64,000 nucleotides of DNA from Streptosporangium sp. NBC_01755 (GTDB lineage Bacteria > Actinomycetota > Actinomycetes > Streptosporangiales > Streptosporangiaceae): contig NZ_CP109131.1 in assembly GCF_035917995.1 (NCBI RefSeq), positions 1,860,001 to 1,924,000 on the forward strand, given 5' to 3'. Each line of letters begins with the position of its first letter. Position 1 is the stretch's first letter. Under the pieces are notes generated by a model that had not been told where the DNA came from, ran no database searches, and worked only from the letters and a program-made list of their open reading frames with translations. The position numbers were made by a program, and so were the translations under genes. Positions 53,232 through 61,899 of the stretch are shown here, piece after piece.

Positions 53232-54440
53232 ATGACCACTGAGGTAAGCGACGACGCGGCCTCTCGTGCGGTCGATGCCATCAACTACGAACGGCTGACG
53301 ACGCTCGTTCAGGAGGTCTGCCGGATCCCGAGCATCCTCGGTGACGAGGGCCCGCTTGCGAAGTTCCTGTTCGATGTGATGAAGGACTCCGGCTTCGAGA
53401 AGACCGCGCTGCAGGACGTCCTTCCGGACCGGCCGAACACGGTCGGGGAGGTCACCTTCGGTGCGGGGCCGCGGGTGGTGATGACCGGTCACATGGACAC
53501 CAAGCCGGTCTCGCAGGGCTGGACCAAGACCGAGCCGTTCTCGGGCGACATCATCGACAAGGCCATCTACGGCCACGGCATCATGGATATGAAGGCGGCG
53601 CTGGTCTGCCAGATCGTCGCCATGGAGGCGCTGCGCGACTCCGGCATCCCGCTGCGCGGCTCGGTCGCGATGGCGGCCGTCTCCGATCACATGGGTGACC
53701 AGCTCGGGTCGATCGCCTACTTCAACGAGTACCCGGCCGACCTGTGCGTGCTCGGAGAGCTGTCGGGCAACGAGATCTTCCTCGGCCACCGGGGCCGCTA
53801 CTATTTCGACATCACGGTGCGCGGCAAGTCCGCCCATACCTGCCACAAGCCGCTCGCGGTCAACGCCAACACACTCGCCGCGCATGCCCTGCTCGAGTTC
53901 GACCAGTCCCGCCTCACGCCACAGCTCGAGGACTGGGTGACCGACCTGTTCGGTGCGGAGACCTACATGGCTCCCGGCCGGGTCTACGGTGGACTACCGC
54001 CGGGTGGCCCGTCGATGATCCCCGACGAGTGCGTCATCCGCGTCGACTGCCGGCCGCAGCCCGGCGTCACCGTGGAGCAGGTGCGGGAGGAGATCGACCG
54101 TTGCCTGCGCGCGGCCAAGGTCCGCGACCCGAGGTTCGAGGCCGACGTCACGTTGGCCGACGTCAAGTCCGGCTACCTCGCCCAGCCCGGTGACCGCGTC
54201 GTCCAGCTCATGCGCGACTCGGTGCGTTCGGTGCGCGGCAGCGAACCGCCGTTGCAGGCGGCCGGGTGGCTCGGCGACACCGCGAGCTTCGGCCAGAAGG
54301 TTCCGACGATCATCTTCGGCCCCGGAGGCGAACCCGTCTACTGCCCCGATGAGCACCTGTCGATCGACGACATCGTCGAGGCCACCCAGGTCTACGCCAC
54401 CTTCGCGGCCCTCGCGCTCGGGGACCAGGAGACCCGATGA
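53232..54440 (+). CDS. M20-family metallohydrolase (ArgE/DapE type)
   Basis: This 402-residue protein has the first metal site in VVMTGHMDTKPVS, the second in YGHGIMDMKAALVCQI with catalytic and bridging residues, and the dimerisation-domain block RYYFDITVRGKSAHT. The usual catalytic EE pair is less clear (SDHMGDQLGS). It should hydrolyse an N-acyl or N-carbamoyl bond in the cytoplasm. ATG 53232 has aagga about 8 bases upstream. It is the first gene of an operon with ATGA overlaps running through the B12 mutase genes. Confidence 0.85.
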   Translation: MTTEVSDDAASRAVDAINYERLTTLVQEVCRIPSILGDEGPLAKFLFDVMKDSGFEKTALQDVLPDRPNTVGEVTFGAGPRVVMTGHMDTKPVSQGWTKTEPFSGDIIDKAIYGHGIMDMKAALVCQIVAMEALRDSGIPLRGSVAMAAVSDHMGDQLGSIAYFNEYPADLCVLGELSGNEIFLGHRGRYYFDITVRGKSAHTCHKPLAVNANTLAAHALLEFDQSRLTPQLEDWVTDLFGAETYMAPGRVYGGLPPGGPSMIPDECVIRVDCRPQPGVTVEQVREEIDRCLRAAKVRDPRFEADVTLADVKSGYLAQPGDRVVQLMRDSVRSVRGSEPPLQAAGWLGDTASFGQKVPTIIFGPGGEPVYCPDEHLSIDDIVEATQVYATFAALALGDQETR

Positions 54441-54859
54441 GCGACCCGGTGACCGTCCGCCCGCGAGTCGTCCTGGCCAAGCCGGGCCTAGACGGGCATG
54501 ACCGCGGCGTCAAGGTCGTCGGGATGGCACTGCGCGACGCCGGAGCCGAGGTCGTGTACCTCGGCCTCCAGCAGTCGGCGAGCCAAATCGTGGGGGCCGC
54601 GTTGGCCGAGGATGTGGACATCATCGGGCTGTCGGTTCTCTCCGGCGTGCACATCGCCGTGGCCGAGCAACTGATCGAAGCCTGCCGCGAGGCGAACCTG
54701 GACGACATCGCCATCGTCATCGGCGGGACGATTCCGCCCGCCGATGTCGACAGGCTCAAGACCCTCGGTGTCCGTGACGTCTTCCCGGTGGGCACGCCGC
54801 TGCCGGACGTGGTGGCCAGGATTTTCGACATTGCGCAACGAGGGCGGAGTGCGTCATGA
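54437..54859 (+). CDS. B12-binding subunit of acyl-CoA mutase
   Basis: This 140-residue stand-alone cobalamin-binding domain has the B12 motif DGHDRGVKVVGMALRDAGAEVVYLG (DxHxxG, with the His that ligates cobalt), then GLSVLSG and IVIGGTIPPADVDRLKTLGV, as in methylmalonyl-CoA mutase C-terminal domains. It overlaps the M20 gene and the mutase large-subunit gene by ATGA on both sides, so it surely partners the next protein. Confidence 0.95.
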   Translation: MSDPVTVRPRVVLAKPGLDGHDRGVKVVGMALRDAGAEVVYLGLQQSASQIVGAALAEDVDIIGLSVLSGVHIAVAEQLIEACREANLDDIAIVIGGTIPPADVDRLKTLGVRDVFPVGTPLPDVVARIFDIAQRGRSAS

Positions 54860-56448
54860 ACGATGACCCCAACGAGGTCACCACCGATTCAGGGATTCCC
54901 CTGGAGCCGATCTACTTCGCGGACATGGTCGAGGACGGGCTGGAAGACAGGCTCGGCCTACCGGGGAAGCCTCCGTTCACGCGGGGGCCCTACCCGACGA
55001 TGTATCGCGAGCGGCTGTGGACCATGCGCCAGTACGCCGGGTACGGCTCGGCGGAAGACACCAACGCCCGCTACCGCTACCTGCTCTCGCAAGGACAGAC
55101 GGCTCTGTCGGTGGCGTTCGACCTGCCTACGCAACTCGGATACGACTCGACCGCGCCGGACGTGGCCTCGGAGGTCGGCCGGGTGGGCGTGGCCATCGAC
55201 ACGGTCGAGGACATGGAGGCCGTGTTCGACGGCCTGCCGATCGGCGAACTGTCGGTGAACTTCACGATCAACGCGACCGCCCCGATCATCCTGGCGTTCT
55301 ACCTGGTCGCGGCCGAGCGGCAGGGCGTGAACCTGCGTGATGTCGCCGGAACGCTGCAGAACGACATCCTCAAGGAGTTCCTGGCCCGCAAGACGTTCAT
55401 CTTCCCGCCGGAAGCGTCGATCAGGTTCGTCGCCGACGTGGTGGAGTACGCCTCGGCGGAGCTGCCGCGGTTCAACGGCATCTCGATCACCGGGTACCAC
55501 GCCAGGGAAGCGGGATGCAACGCGATCCAGGAGGTCGGGCTGACCATGGCCTCGGCGATCGCCTACACTGAGGCGTTCCTCGCCCGGGGACTCGACTTCG
55601 ACTTCTTCGCGCCGAGGTTGTCCTTTCACTTCTCCAGCCAGCTCGACCTGTTCGAGGAGGCGGCGAAGGTCCGCGCGGCGCGTCGCATGTGGCACAGGCT
55701 GGCCACTGAGCGGTTCGGCGCGAAGCAGGAGAACTCGGCGCGGCTGCGGTTCTTCTCCGGATGTTCCGGAGCGACCCTGACCGCGCAGCAGCCGCTGAAC
55801 AATGTGGTCCGGTCCACTCTGCAGTGCCTCGCGGCAGTGCTCGGCGGGGCACAGTCGATCCACGTCATGGGGTACGACGAGGCGCTGGAGATCCCGACCG
55901 AGGAATCGGTACGGCTGGCGCTGCGTACCCAGCAGATCATCGCGCACGAGTCCGGGGTCGCGAGGGTGATCGACCCGCTCGCCGGTTCGTACTTCGTGGA
56001 GAGCCTCACTGACGAAATCGAGAAGCGCGCGTGGGCGCTGGTCGACGAGGTGGACGCCGGCGGAGGGCTGGTCGAGTTGCTCGCCCAGGGCATCCCGCAA
56101 CGATGGGTGGCCGAGTCCGCGTACGCCTACGAGCGGCAGATCGTCAGCGGTGAACGCATCAAGGTCGGGGTGAACAAGTACACCGACGACTCCGACATCG
56201 CCCCACCCCTGTTCGAGATCGACGAGACCGCGGGTGACCGTCAGCGGCGCAAGTTGCGGGACCGGCTCGCGGCCCGTGACGAGGCGGCGGTGCGGAACTC
56301 GCTGGAGGACCTCGACGAGGCACTCGGCAACGGCGCCAACACCATGCCGTACATCATGCAGTGCGGTCGGGCCGGCGCGACTCTCGGGGAGATCGCGGAC
56401 ACCATGCGGGCGAGGTTCGGCGTCTACCGCGAGCCGCAGCTATGGTGA
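54856..56448 (+). CDS. Acyl-CoA mutase large subunit (methylmalonyl-CoA mutase-like)
   Basis: This 530-residue TIM-barrel protein without its own B12 domain has the conserved blocks TMYRERLWTMRQYAGYG, ALSVAFDLPTQLGYDS, TLQNDILKEFLARKTFIFPP and ISITGYHAREAGC. Tyr60 and Arg178 occupy the positions of Tyr89 and Arg207 of methylmalonyl-CoA mutase, which hold the substrate carboxylate; isobutyryl- and hydroxyisobutyryl-CoA mutases have Phe or Ile and Gln there. A dicarboxylic CoA ester is therefore likely. It resembles a split mutase and sits between hydrolase and CoA-transferase genes, not with the housekeeping mutase chaperone. Confidence 0.9.
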   Translation: MNDDPNEVTTDSGIPLEPIYFADMVEDGLEDRLGLPGKPPFTRGPYPTMYRERLWTMRQYAGYGSAEDTNARYRYLLSQGQTALSVAFDLPTQLGYDSTAPDVASEVGRVGVAIDTVEDMEAVFDGLPIGELSVNFTINATAPIILAFYLVAAERQGVNLRDVAGTLQNDILKEFLARKTFIFPPEASIRFVADVVEYASAELPRFNGISITGYHAREAGCNAIQEVGLTMASAIAYTEAFLARGLDFDFFAPRLSFHFSSQLDLFEEAAKVRAARRMWHRLATERFGAKQENSARLRFFSGCSGATLTAQQPLNNVVRSTLQCLAAVLGGAQSIHVMGYDEALEIPTEESVRLALRTQQIIAHESGVARVIDPLAGSYFVESLTDEIEKRAWALVDEVDAGGGLVELLAQGIPQRWVAESAYAYERQIVSGERIKVGVNKYTDDSDIAPPLFEIDETAGDRQRRKLRDRLAARDEAAVRNSLEDLDEALGNGANTMPYIMQCGRAGATLGEIADTMRARFGVYREPQLW

Positions 56449-57632
56449 GGCGGCAAAGGCCGTTGGAAGGCATCCGGGTCGTCGATCTGACCCGGTTCGT
56501 CTCGGGGGCCTACTCTTCGATGCTCCTCGCCTCGCTCGGCGCCGATGTGATCAAGGTCGAGGTGGGGGCCGCCGGCGATCCGTACCGGGTGCAGGGGACC
56601 GCGTTCGTCGGTGACGAGAGCGTGTTGTTCCAGGTGCTGAACACCGGCAAGCGCAGCATCCACGTCGACCTGAAGTCCGACGAGGGGCTGCGCGTCATGG
56701 AGGCCCTGATCGGGTCGGCTGATGTGATGATCGAGAACGGCCGGCCCGGGTCCCTCAGGCGGGTAGGGCTCGACAGCGATTCGGTGCGCGCGCGTCATCC
56801 GCGCCTGGTGTACGCCTCCATCTCCGGGTACGGCCAGGTCGGCCCGGACGCCTCCCGGGGCGGGTTCGACCTGATCCTGCAGGCCGAGGGTGGCCTGATG
56901 AGCGTCACGGGTGTCGCCGGAGGGGAACCGGTCAAGGTCGGCGTGCCGATCCTCGACATCGGCAGCGCCGTTTCGTGCGCGCTCGCGGTGGTCGCAGCCC
57001 TGATGGGACGAGAACGTCACGGCGACGGGGCGTACGTGTCATCGTCGCTGCTGGAGTTCGCGGTCGCCGCCTTCTCCAGCGCGGCACCCGCGTACCTCGT
57101 CGACGGCGAGGTACCGCGGCAGATGGGCAGCCACTCCCCGACGTTCGCTCCGTACGGCGCGTTCCGTGCGCGTGATGGCTACCTCGTCATCGCCGGCGCG
57201 GGAAGCGAGGATCTCTGGCATCGCCTGTGCGGCGCCCTCGACACCCGATGGTTACTCGAGGACTCTCGCTTCACCACCAATGCCGACCGGGTCCGCAACC
57301 TCACCGATCTCGTCGACGCGATCGAGGCCGTGCTGGCCGAGCAGGACGTCGACGCCTGGCTCTCGCATCTCGGGAAGGCCAGGATCCCGTCGGCCCGGGT
57401 GCGGGATCTCGCACAGGTGCTATCCTCGCCCCAGGTCGCCGTATTGGGGCTGGTCCGGGAGCAGAGCATACGGACCGGCGGCTACCGTTACATCGGTCCG
57501 CCGTTCCAGGTGGACGGTCCTCTCTCCTATGACCGTGGCGCGCCCGAGCTGGGCGAGCACACCGATGAGATCTTGGCCGAGCTGGATCTCGGGCAGGCCG
57601 TCGGCCAAGCCGAGGTGGTGGTCGACTCATGA
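56442..57632 (+). CDS. Class III CoA-transferase (CaiB/BaiF)
   Basis: About 396 residues: PLEGIRVVDLTRFVSGAYSSMLLASLGADVIKVE, VLNTGKRSIHVDLKS and SISGYGQVGPDASRGGFDLILQAEGG, where the Asp in FDLILQA is the catalytic residue that forms the acyl anhydride. It would activate an organic acid as its CoA ester, plausibly making or unloading the mutase substrate. ATG 56442 overlaps the mutase stop. Confidence 0.92.
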   Translation: MVRRQRPLEGIRVVDLTRFVSGAYSSMLLASLGADVIKVEVGAAGDPYRVQGTAFVGDESVLFQVLNTGKRSIHVDLKSDEGLRVMEALIGSADVMIENGRPGSLRRVGLDSDSVRARHPRLVYASISGYGQVGPDASRGGFDLILQAEGGLMSVTGVAGGEPVKVGVPILDIGSAVSCALAVVAALMGRERHGDGAYVSSSLLEFAVAAFSSAAPAYLVDGEVPRQMGSHSPTFAPYGAFRARDGYLVIAGAGSEDLWHRLCGALDTRWLLEDSRFTTNADRVRNLTDLVDAIEAVLAEQDVDAWLSHLGKARIPSARVRDLAQVLSSPQVAVLGLVREQSIRTGGYRYIGPPFQVDGPLSYDRGAPELGEHTDEILAELDLGQAVGQAEVVVDS

Positions 57633-58768
57633 CCGACTCGTTCGACGAAGCGGCCCGGGCGGCTCTGGCCACCACCAGCGACATCGAGGCCGGCCAGGTC
57701 ATCGAGCGGACCATCGAGCTCTCGCTGATCGCGGCGCCGCCGCTGGACGAGGCCGACCGCGCCGAGCGGGTCGCCCAGTGGTGGCGTGCTGACGGCCTGC
57801 GCGAGGTCGCGATGGACCAGGTGGGAAACGTGTGGGCAAGGGTGTGTGAAGGTCGCGGCCCGGCTGTGCTGATCGCCGCGCACCTCGACACCGTCTTCGG
57901 ACGCGACATCCGGCACGGGCTCACCCATGACGGCGCGGGACGTCTCGTCGGGCCCGGCTGCGGGGACGACACGGTCGCGGTCGCCGCCCTGTCCAGCCTC
58001 GACCGGCTGATGGCGGCACCGACGGACCGGCCGGTGTGGATCGTGGCCACCGTCGGTGAGGAGGGCCTTGGCAACCTCCGCGGTGTCACCGCCGCCCTCG
58101 ACCGTCCGCTCGTCCCGATCGGTGCCCTGATCGCCCTCGAAGGCAACTACCTCGGCCGGGTGAACCTGATCGGGGTCGGCTCGGTCCGCAAGCGCGTCAC
58201 CGTCACCGCTCCCGGTGGGCACGCGTGGGAGGACCCGCATGTCCCGAGCGCGGTTCATGTGGCGGCCGAGATGATCCGCGACCTGGGGCACCTCCGGGTG
58301 GAGCACACCGCGAAGGTAACCGTCAACGTCGGCACCTTGCACGGCGGTGAGTCCATCAACGCCCGCGCCCAGCGTTGCATGTTCGACCTCGACCTGCGTT
58401 CGGAGGACCCGCTCGCCCTGCGGTCGCTCACCGAGGGCGCGACGGCGATCCTGGAGAATGTCCCCCCGCGGGTGAACGTCGAGATCGAGGAGATCGGCGA
58501 CCGCCCGGCGGGACGGATGGACGCAGACCATCCACTCGTCGAGGCCGCCGCGGCGTCGCTGCGGGCGTTGGGCATCGAGCCCCGCTACACGGCAGCCAGC
58601 ACCGACGCGAACGCCGCCTACAAGCTCGGCATCCCGGCGGTGACCCTCGGCATCACCTACGGGGACGGCACTCACACGGAGACCGAGTGGATCGAGATCC
58701 AACCGGTCACGCTCGGCCTGCGGGCTCTGGTCACCACCATCTACACGTACATCTCCTCGGGAGTTTGA
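57629..58768 (+). CDS. M20-family metallohydrolase, second copy
   Basis: This 379-residue protein has AVLIAAHLDTVFG, GPGCGDDTVAVAAL and VATVGEEGLGNLRG with the catalytic Glu pair, and a C-terminal metal His in YGDGTHTETEW. It is clearly M20 but distinct from the copy at 53232. Its start overlaps the CoA-transferase stop. Two such hydrolases suggest two amide or carbamoyl bonds are cut in the pathway. Confidence 0.88.
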   Translation: MTDSFDEAARAALATTSDIEAGQVIERTIELSLIAAPPLDEADRAERVAQWWRADGLREVAMDQVGNVWARVCEGRGPAVLIAAHLDTVFGRDIRHGLTHDGAGRLVGPGCGDDTVAVAALSSLDRLMAAPTDRPVWIVATVGEEGLGNLRGVTAALDRPLVPIGALIALEGNYLGRVNLIGVGSVRKRVTVTAPGGHAWEDPHVPSAVHVAAEMIRDLGHLRVEHTAKVTVNVGTLHGGESINARAQRCMFDLDLRSEDPLALRSLTEGATAILENVPPRVNVEIEEIGDRPAGRMDADHPLVEAAAASLRALGIEPRYTAASTDANAAYKLGIPAVTLGITYGDGTHTETEWIEIQPVTLGLRALVTTIYTYISSGV

Positions 58769-58769
58769 A

Positions 58770-59762
58770 ATGCTTAGCGGAGTGGCACTGCAACCCGTTG
58801 ACGCCCCAACGGAATTCGAGTCCATGGTCGAGGAGATCGAGGGCAACGGGTTCGACGAACTCTGGCTCACCGACTCGTCGCTGCACGCACGGAACGTCTA
58901 TGTGTACCTCACCCTGGCCGCGTCGCGGACCGACCGGATACGGCTCGGGACCGCGGTGACCAACCCCATCACCCGCCACCCCGCGGTCACCGCCACCGCC
59001 ATCACCACGGTCGACGAGGTCTCCGGTGGGCGCGCGGTCCTCGGCATCGGCGCCGGAGATCGTCCGCTGCTCGCGCTCGGTTCGAAGCCGGCGCCGCTCA
59101 AGCAGCTCGAGGCGGGCATCGACGCGATCCGGCGGCTGTGGACCGGTGAGAACGTGACGATGCGAGCGCCGGGCTTCGTCCTCGATGATGCCCACATGCG
59201 CGAGCCGGGGCGCTCCGACATCCCGGTCTACATGTCGGCGAGCGGTCCGAAGACCCTCGAGCTCGCCGGTCGTGTCGCCGACGGCGTCATCCTACTCGCC
59301 GGCCTGCACCCGGAAGGGCTGCGGTGGGCGATCGACCACATCGAACGGGGCGCGGAGAAGGCGGGCCGGTCCGCCCGTCCGGACATCACCGTCTTCGCGT
59401 ACGGCGCGATCGACGACGACGAGGACAAGGCGCTGGCCGCCGGCCGGACCATCGCCGCCTGGTTTCCGCAGACCGCTCCGGTGTACTGCGAGATGGCGGG
59501 TCTGTCGAACGAGCTCGTCCGGCAGGTCCGCGAGATGTACAGCGGTGGGGAGTTCCAGGAGGCCGAGCAGGCCGCGAAACTGCTTCCTGACGAGTTCGTG
59601 CATCGGATGTCGCTGGCCGGTGGCAAGGACCGTGCCCGGGAGCACATCAAGAACATGCTCGAACTCGACGTGGAGTGCGTCAGCGTGTTCCCGCTCGGCG
59701 ATGACCGGATGAAGACGGTCCGGTACTTCAAGGAATGCTTCGACAGCGTCACCGGAAGCTGA
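58770..59762 (+). CDS. LLM-class F420/flavin-dependent oxidoreductase
   Basis: This 330-residue TIM-barrel protein resembles methylene-tetrahydromethanopterin reductase: GFDELWLTDSSLHARN, RIRLGTAVTNPITRHPAVTATA, GRAVLGIGAGD and PVYMSASGPKTLELAGRVADGVIL. The absence of flavin-reductase partners and the MER-like pattern favour coenzyme F420. ATG 58770 lies one base after the previous stop. It probably reduces or oxidises a ring or imine intermediate. Confidence 0.88.
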   Translation: MLSGVALQPVDAPTEFESMVEEIEGNGFDELWLTDSSLHARNVYVYLTLAASRTDRIRLGTAVTNPITRHPAVTATAITTVDEVSGGRAVLGIGAGDRPLLALGSKPAPLKQLEAGIDAIRRLWTGENVTMRAPGFVLDDAHMREPGRSDIPVYMSASGPKTLELAGRVADGVILLAGLHPEGLRWAIDHIERGAEKAGRSARPDITVFAYGAIDDDEDKALAAGRTIAAWFPQTAPVYCEMAGLSNELVRQVREMYSGGEFQEAEQAAKLLPDEFVHRMSLAGGKDRAREHIKNMLELDVECVSVFPLGDDRMKTVRYFKECFDSVTGS

Positions 59763-59768
59763 ACGGTC

Positions 59769-60740
59769 GTGGCAAACCCCGTTCCGGACCGGACCCTGTC
59801 CACCGTCCTCGACCAGTGCCTGGGTGCCCGGCCGCTGGAGGAGGTGGTCCTCCTCGTTGACGAGGGCACCGACGCGGACGTCGTCGCGGCGCTGGTCTCG
59901 GGCCTGGAGGAGAGGCACTGTGTCCCGGTCGTAGCGAAGATGCCGCGATACGTGGTGCCGGGAAGTGAGCCGCCGGCGGCGGTCGCGGGCCTGCTGGCCG
60001 GCGCCGCCGCCGCGATCGAGCTGACCTCGACGTTCATCGGGTCCAGCCGGGCGCGCCAGAGGGCGACCGCGAAGGGCGTGCGCTACCTGGCCATGCCGGG
60101 CGTCGTCGCCGACACCTTCCGGCTCGGTGGGCCGTTCGACGTCGACTTCGACCGGTTGCGAACCTTGACCGAGCGGCTCGCGCGAGCGTGGGGATCGGCG
60201 TCCAGCTACCGGTTGACGACCCCGGCGGGCACCGACCTGTCCGGATCGGTTGAAGGGCGTCCGGGCCGGGCCCTGTTCGGGGTCGCCCGCGACAGGGGTG
60301 CTTACATGGCGCCGCCCGATGTCGAGTCGGGGACCGCCCCGGTCGAGCACAGCTCGAACGGGGTCGTGGTCATCGACGCCGACTTCCTGTTCATGGGGCA
60401 GGGGCCGGTGACCCGGCCGGTCGCGTTGCACTTCACCGACGGACACCTCGTGGCGGTCGAAGGTGATGAAGGAATCCGCCTGACGGAGATGATGGACCGC
60501 TGCCAGGATGAGCGGATGAGCAACCTCGCCGAGGTTTCCATGGGGTTGAACCCCAATGGCCGGGTATGCGGCATCGCGATGGAGACCGAGTCGACCCTGG
60601 GCAGCGCCCACATAGCGCTGGGCAACTCGATCGCCTACGGGGGGACCGTCGACGCTTCGGCCCATCTCGACTGTGTCATGCGGGAGGCGACGTTGGAGCT
60701 CGACAGTCGCCCGATCCTGATCAACGGGGAGCTTACCTGA
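59769..60740 (+). CDS. M29-aminopeptidase/NicX-fold metalloenzyme
   Basis: The 323-residue protein has a C-terminal metal-binding pattern: LAEVSMGLNPNGRV, TLGSAHIALGNSIAYGGTVDASAHLD. The paired His and HLD match aminopeptidase T and 2,5-dihydroxypyridine dioxygenase (NicX). It could be a peptidase-like amide hydrolase or a ring-cleaving dioxygenase; the operon leans towards catabolism of a ring compound. GTG 59769 is six bases after the previous stop. Confidence 0.65.
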   Translation: MANPVPDRTLSTVLDQCLGARPLEEVVLLVDEGTDADVVAALVSGLEERHCVPVVAKMPRYVVPGSEPPAAVAGLLAGAAAAIELTSTFIGSSRARQRATAKGVRYLAMPGVVADTFRLGGPFDVDFDRLRTLTERLARAWGSASSYRLTTPAGTDLSGSVEGRPGRALFGVARDRGAYMAPPDVESGTAPVEHSSNGVVVIDADFLFMGQGPVTRPVALHFTDGHLVAVEGDEGIRLTEMMDRCQDERMSNLAEVSMGLNPNGRVCGIAMETESTLGSAHIALGNSIAYGGTVDASAHLDCVMREATLELDSRPILINGELT

Positions 60741-60859
60741 ACTTGACGTTTCTGGTTTGGCACATCACATCTTACGCGCGAAACTATGCTGTCTTGGGAG
60801 TTGTCAAGACGCCGTACAGACGCCTATCTCCCGGAACGACAATTCATCTAGGGGCCTGA

Positions 60860-61546
60860 ATGGAATCGGCGGAACGCCTCGGTCAGGACGGGTTGCCGCA
60901 TCTGCAGCTCAAGGACCGCGTCTACCAGTATCTCCGCCAAGGCATCGTGGACGGCGACTTCGAGGTGGGCGCCGCGCTACGTGAGGTCGACATCGCCACG
61001 CGTCTGGGGGTCAGCAAGACGCCGATCCGGGAGGCCTTCGTCCGGCTGCACAAGGACCGGCTGGTGCGGCTGATTCCGTACAAGGGCGCGGTCGTCGCCG
61101 GTTACAGCCGCGAGGACCTCCGTGAGGTCTATGAGGTGCGCGAGCTGATCGAGGGCGCCTGCGCGGCCACGGCCGCGGCCGAGCCGACCGGCCGGTTGCG
61201 CGCCGACCTCGAGCGCAACGTGCAGGCGGGCCGCGACGCGCTCGCCGCCGACGATGTTGCCGAGGTCGTCCGGCTGTTCGAGGAGTTCGACCGGCTCATC
61301 TACAGTCAGTCGAACAACAAGTGGATCAACGATCTGATAGAAAACCTCGAAGGCCACCAGCGGCGCATCGGGCGGCTCACCGTCGGCATCCCTGGGCGCC
61401 TTGAGCAGTCGATCGAAGAGCACGCCGGTATCTGCTCGGCTATCGCCCAGGGCGACGCCGAGGGCGCCGAGAAGCTGATGCGGTCGCATGTCGTCTCGGT
61501 GATGGCCGACCAGCTGGAGAACTTCAGCGACTCCGGCCCCGCCTGA
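60860..61546 (+). CDS. GntR-family (FadR/FCD) regulator
   Basis: This 228-residue protein has an N-terminal winged helix (LKDRVYQYLRQGIVDGDFEVGAALREVDIATRLGVSKTPIREAFVRL) and an FCD ligand domain with VYEVRELIEGACA and a metal-type His in EEHAGICSAI. It follows the catabolic operon on the same strand after 119 bases. The shared dyad at 53057 and 61825 is the likely target. The effector is probably an intermediate of the pathway. Confidence 0.9.
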   Translation: MESAERLGQDGLPHLQLKDRVYQYLRQGIVDGDFEVGAALREVDIATRLGVSKTPIREAFVRLHKDRLVRLIPYKGAVVAGYSREDLREVYEVRELIEGACAATAAAEPTGRLRADLERNVQAGRDALAADDVAEVVRLFEEFDRLIYSQSNNKWINDLIENLEGHQRRIGRLTVGIPGRLEQSIEEHAGICSAIAQGDAEGAEKLMRSHVVSVMADQLENFSDSGPA

Positions 61547-61780
61547 CACTCGCCCGCTCCTTGCCGACGGGGGCGAAGGGGGCGATGACCCTCGCCCCCG
61601 ACCATCATGTTCGCCGGAATCTCCGGCTCAGGCACCTGGCTGTTCGCACCCCCTGAGGTGACGTCCCACCCTCGGGGCAATGGTCGCCGTCCAGGTCCCG
61701 CCTTGCCTGATCCCCGTGCCCTGAGGGTCTCGGACCTGCGGCTTTCGAATGTCGCGCCGGGGATTCCGTCTCTCAAACTG

Positions 61781-61810
61781 TTGACGATCTGCTCCGGCCA
61801 TCGATAGGTT
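61781..61810 (+). promoter_or_regulatory. Sigma-70-type promoter
   Basis: ttgacg (61781-61786) and taggtt (61805-61810), spaced 18 bp, lie just before the operator and about 90 bases before the amidohydrolase. Confidence 0.6.
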
Positions 61811-61824
61811 TGCGCCAATGCGAT

Positions 61825-61843
61825 ATCAGATCTCAGATCTGAT
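61825..61843. promoter_or_regulatory. GntR-type operator, copy 2
   Basis: ATCAGATCT-C-AGATCTGAT is a perfect 9-bp-arm dyad, located 14 bases after the -10 box, where a repressor would block transcription. Confidence 0.75.
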
Positions 61844-61899
61844 CTTCCGTGGGGCTCCAGATACCTGGCAGGCCGTTGCTGCTTGGGAAGGGCTTATAG

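Larger units (their letters stand above)
61547..61899. other. Regulatory region upstream of the amidohydrolase
   Basis: No gene is supported in these 353 bases. A promoter and a perfect dyad lie near the right end and are listed separately. Confidence 0.7.
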
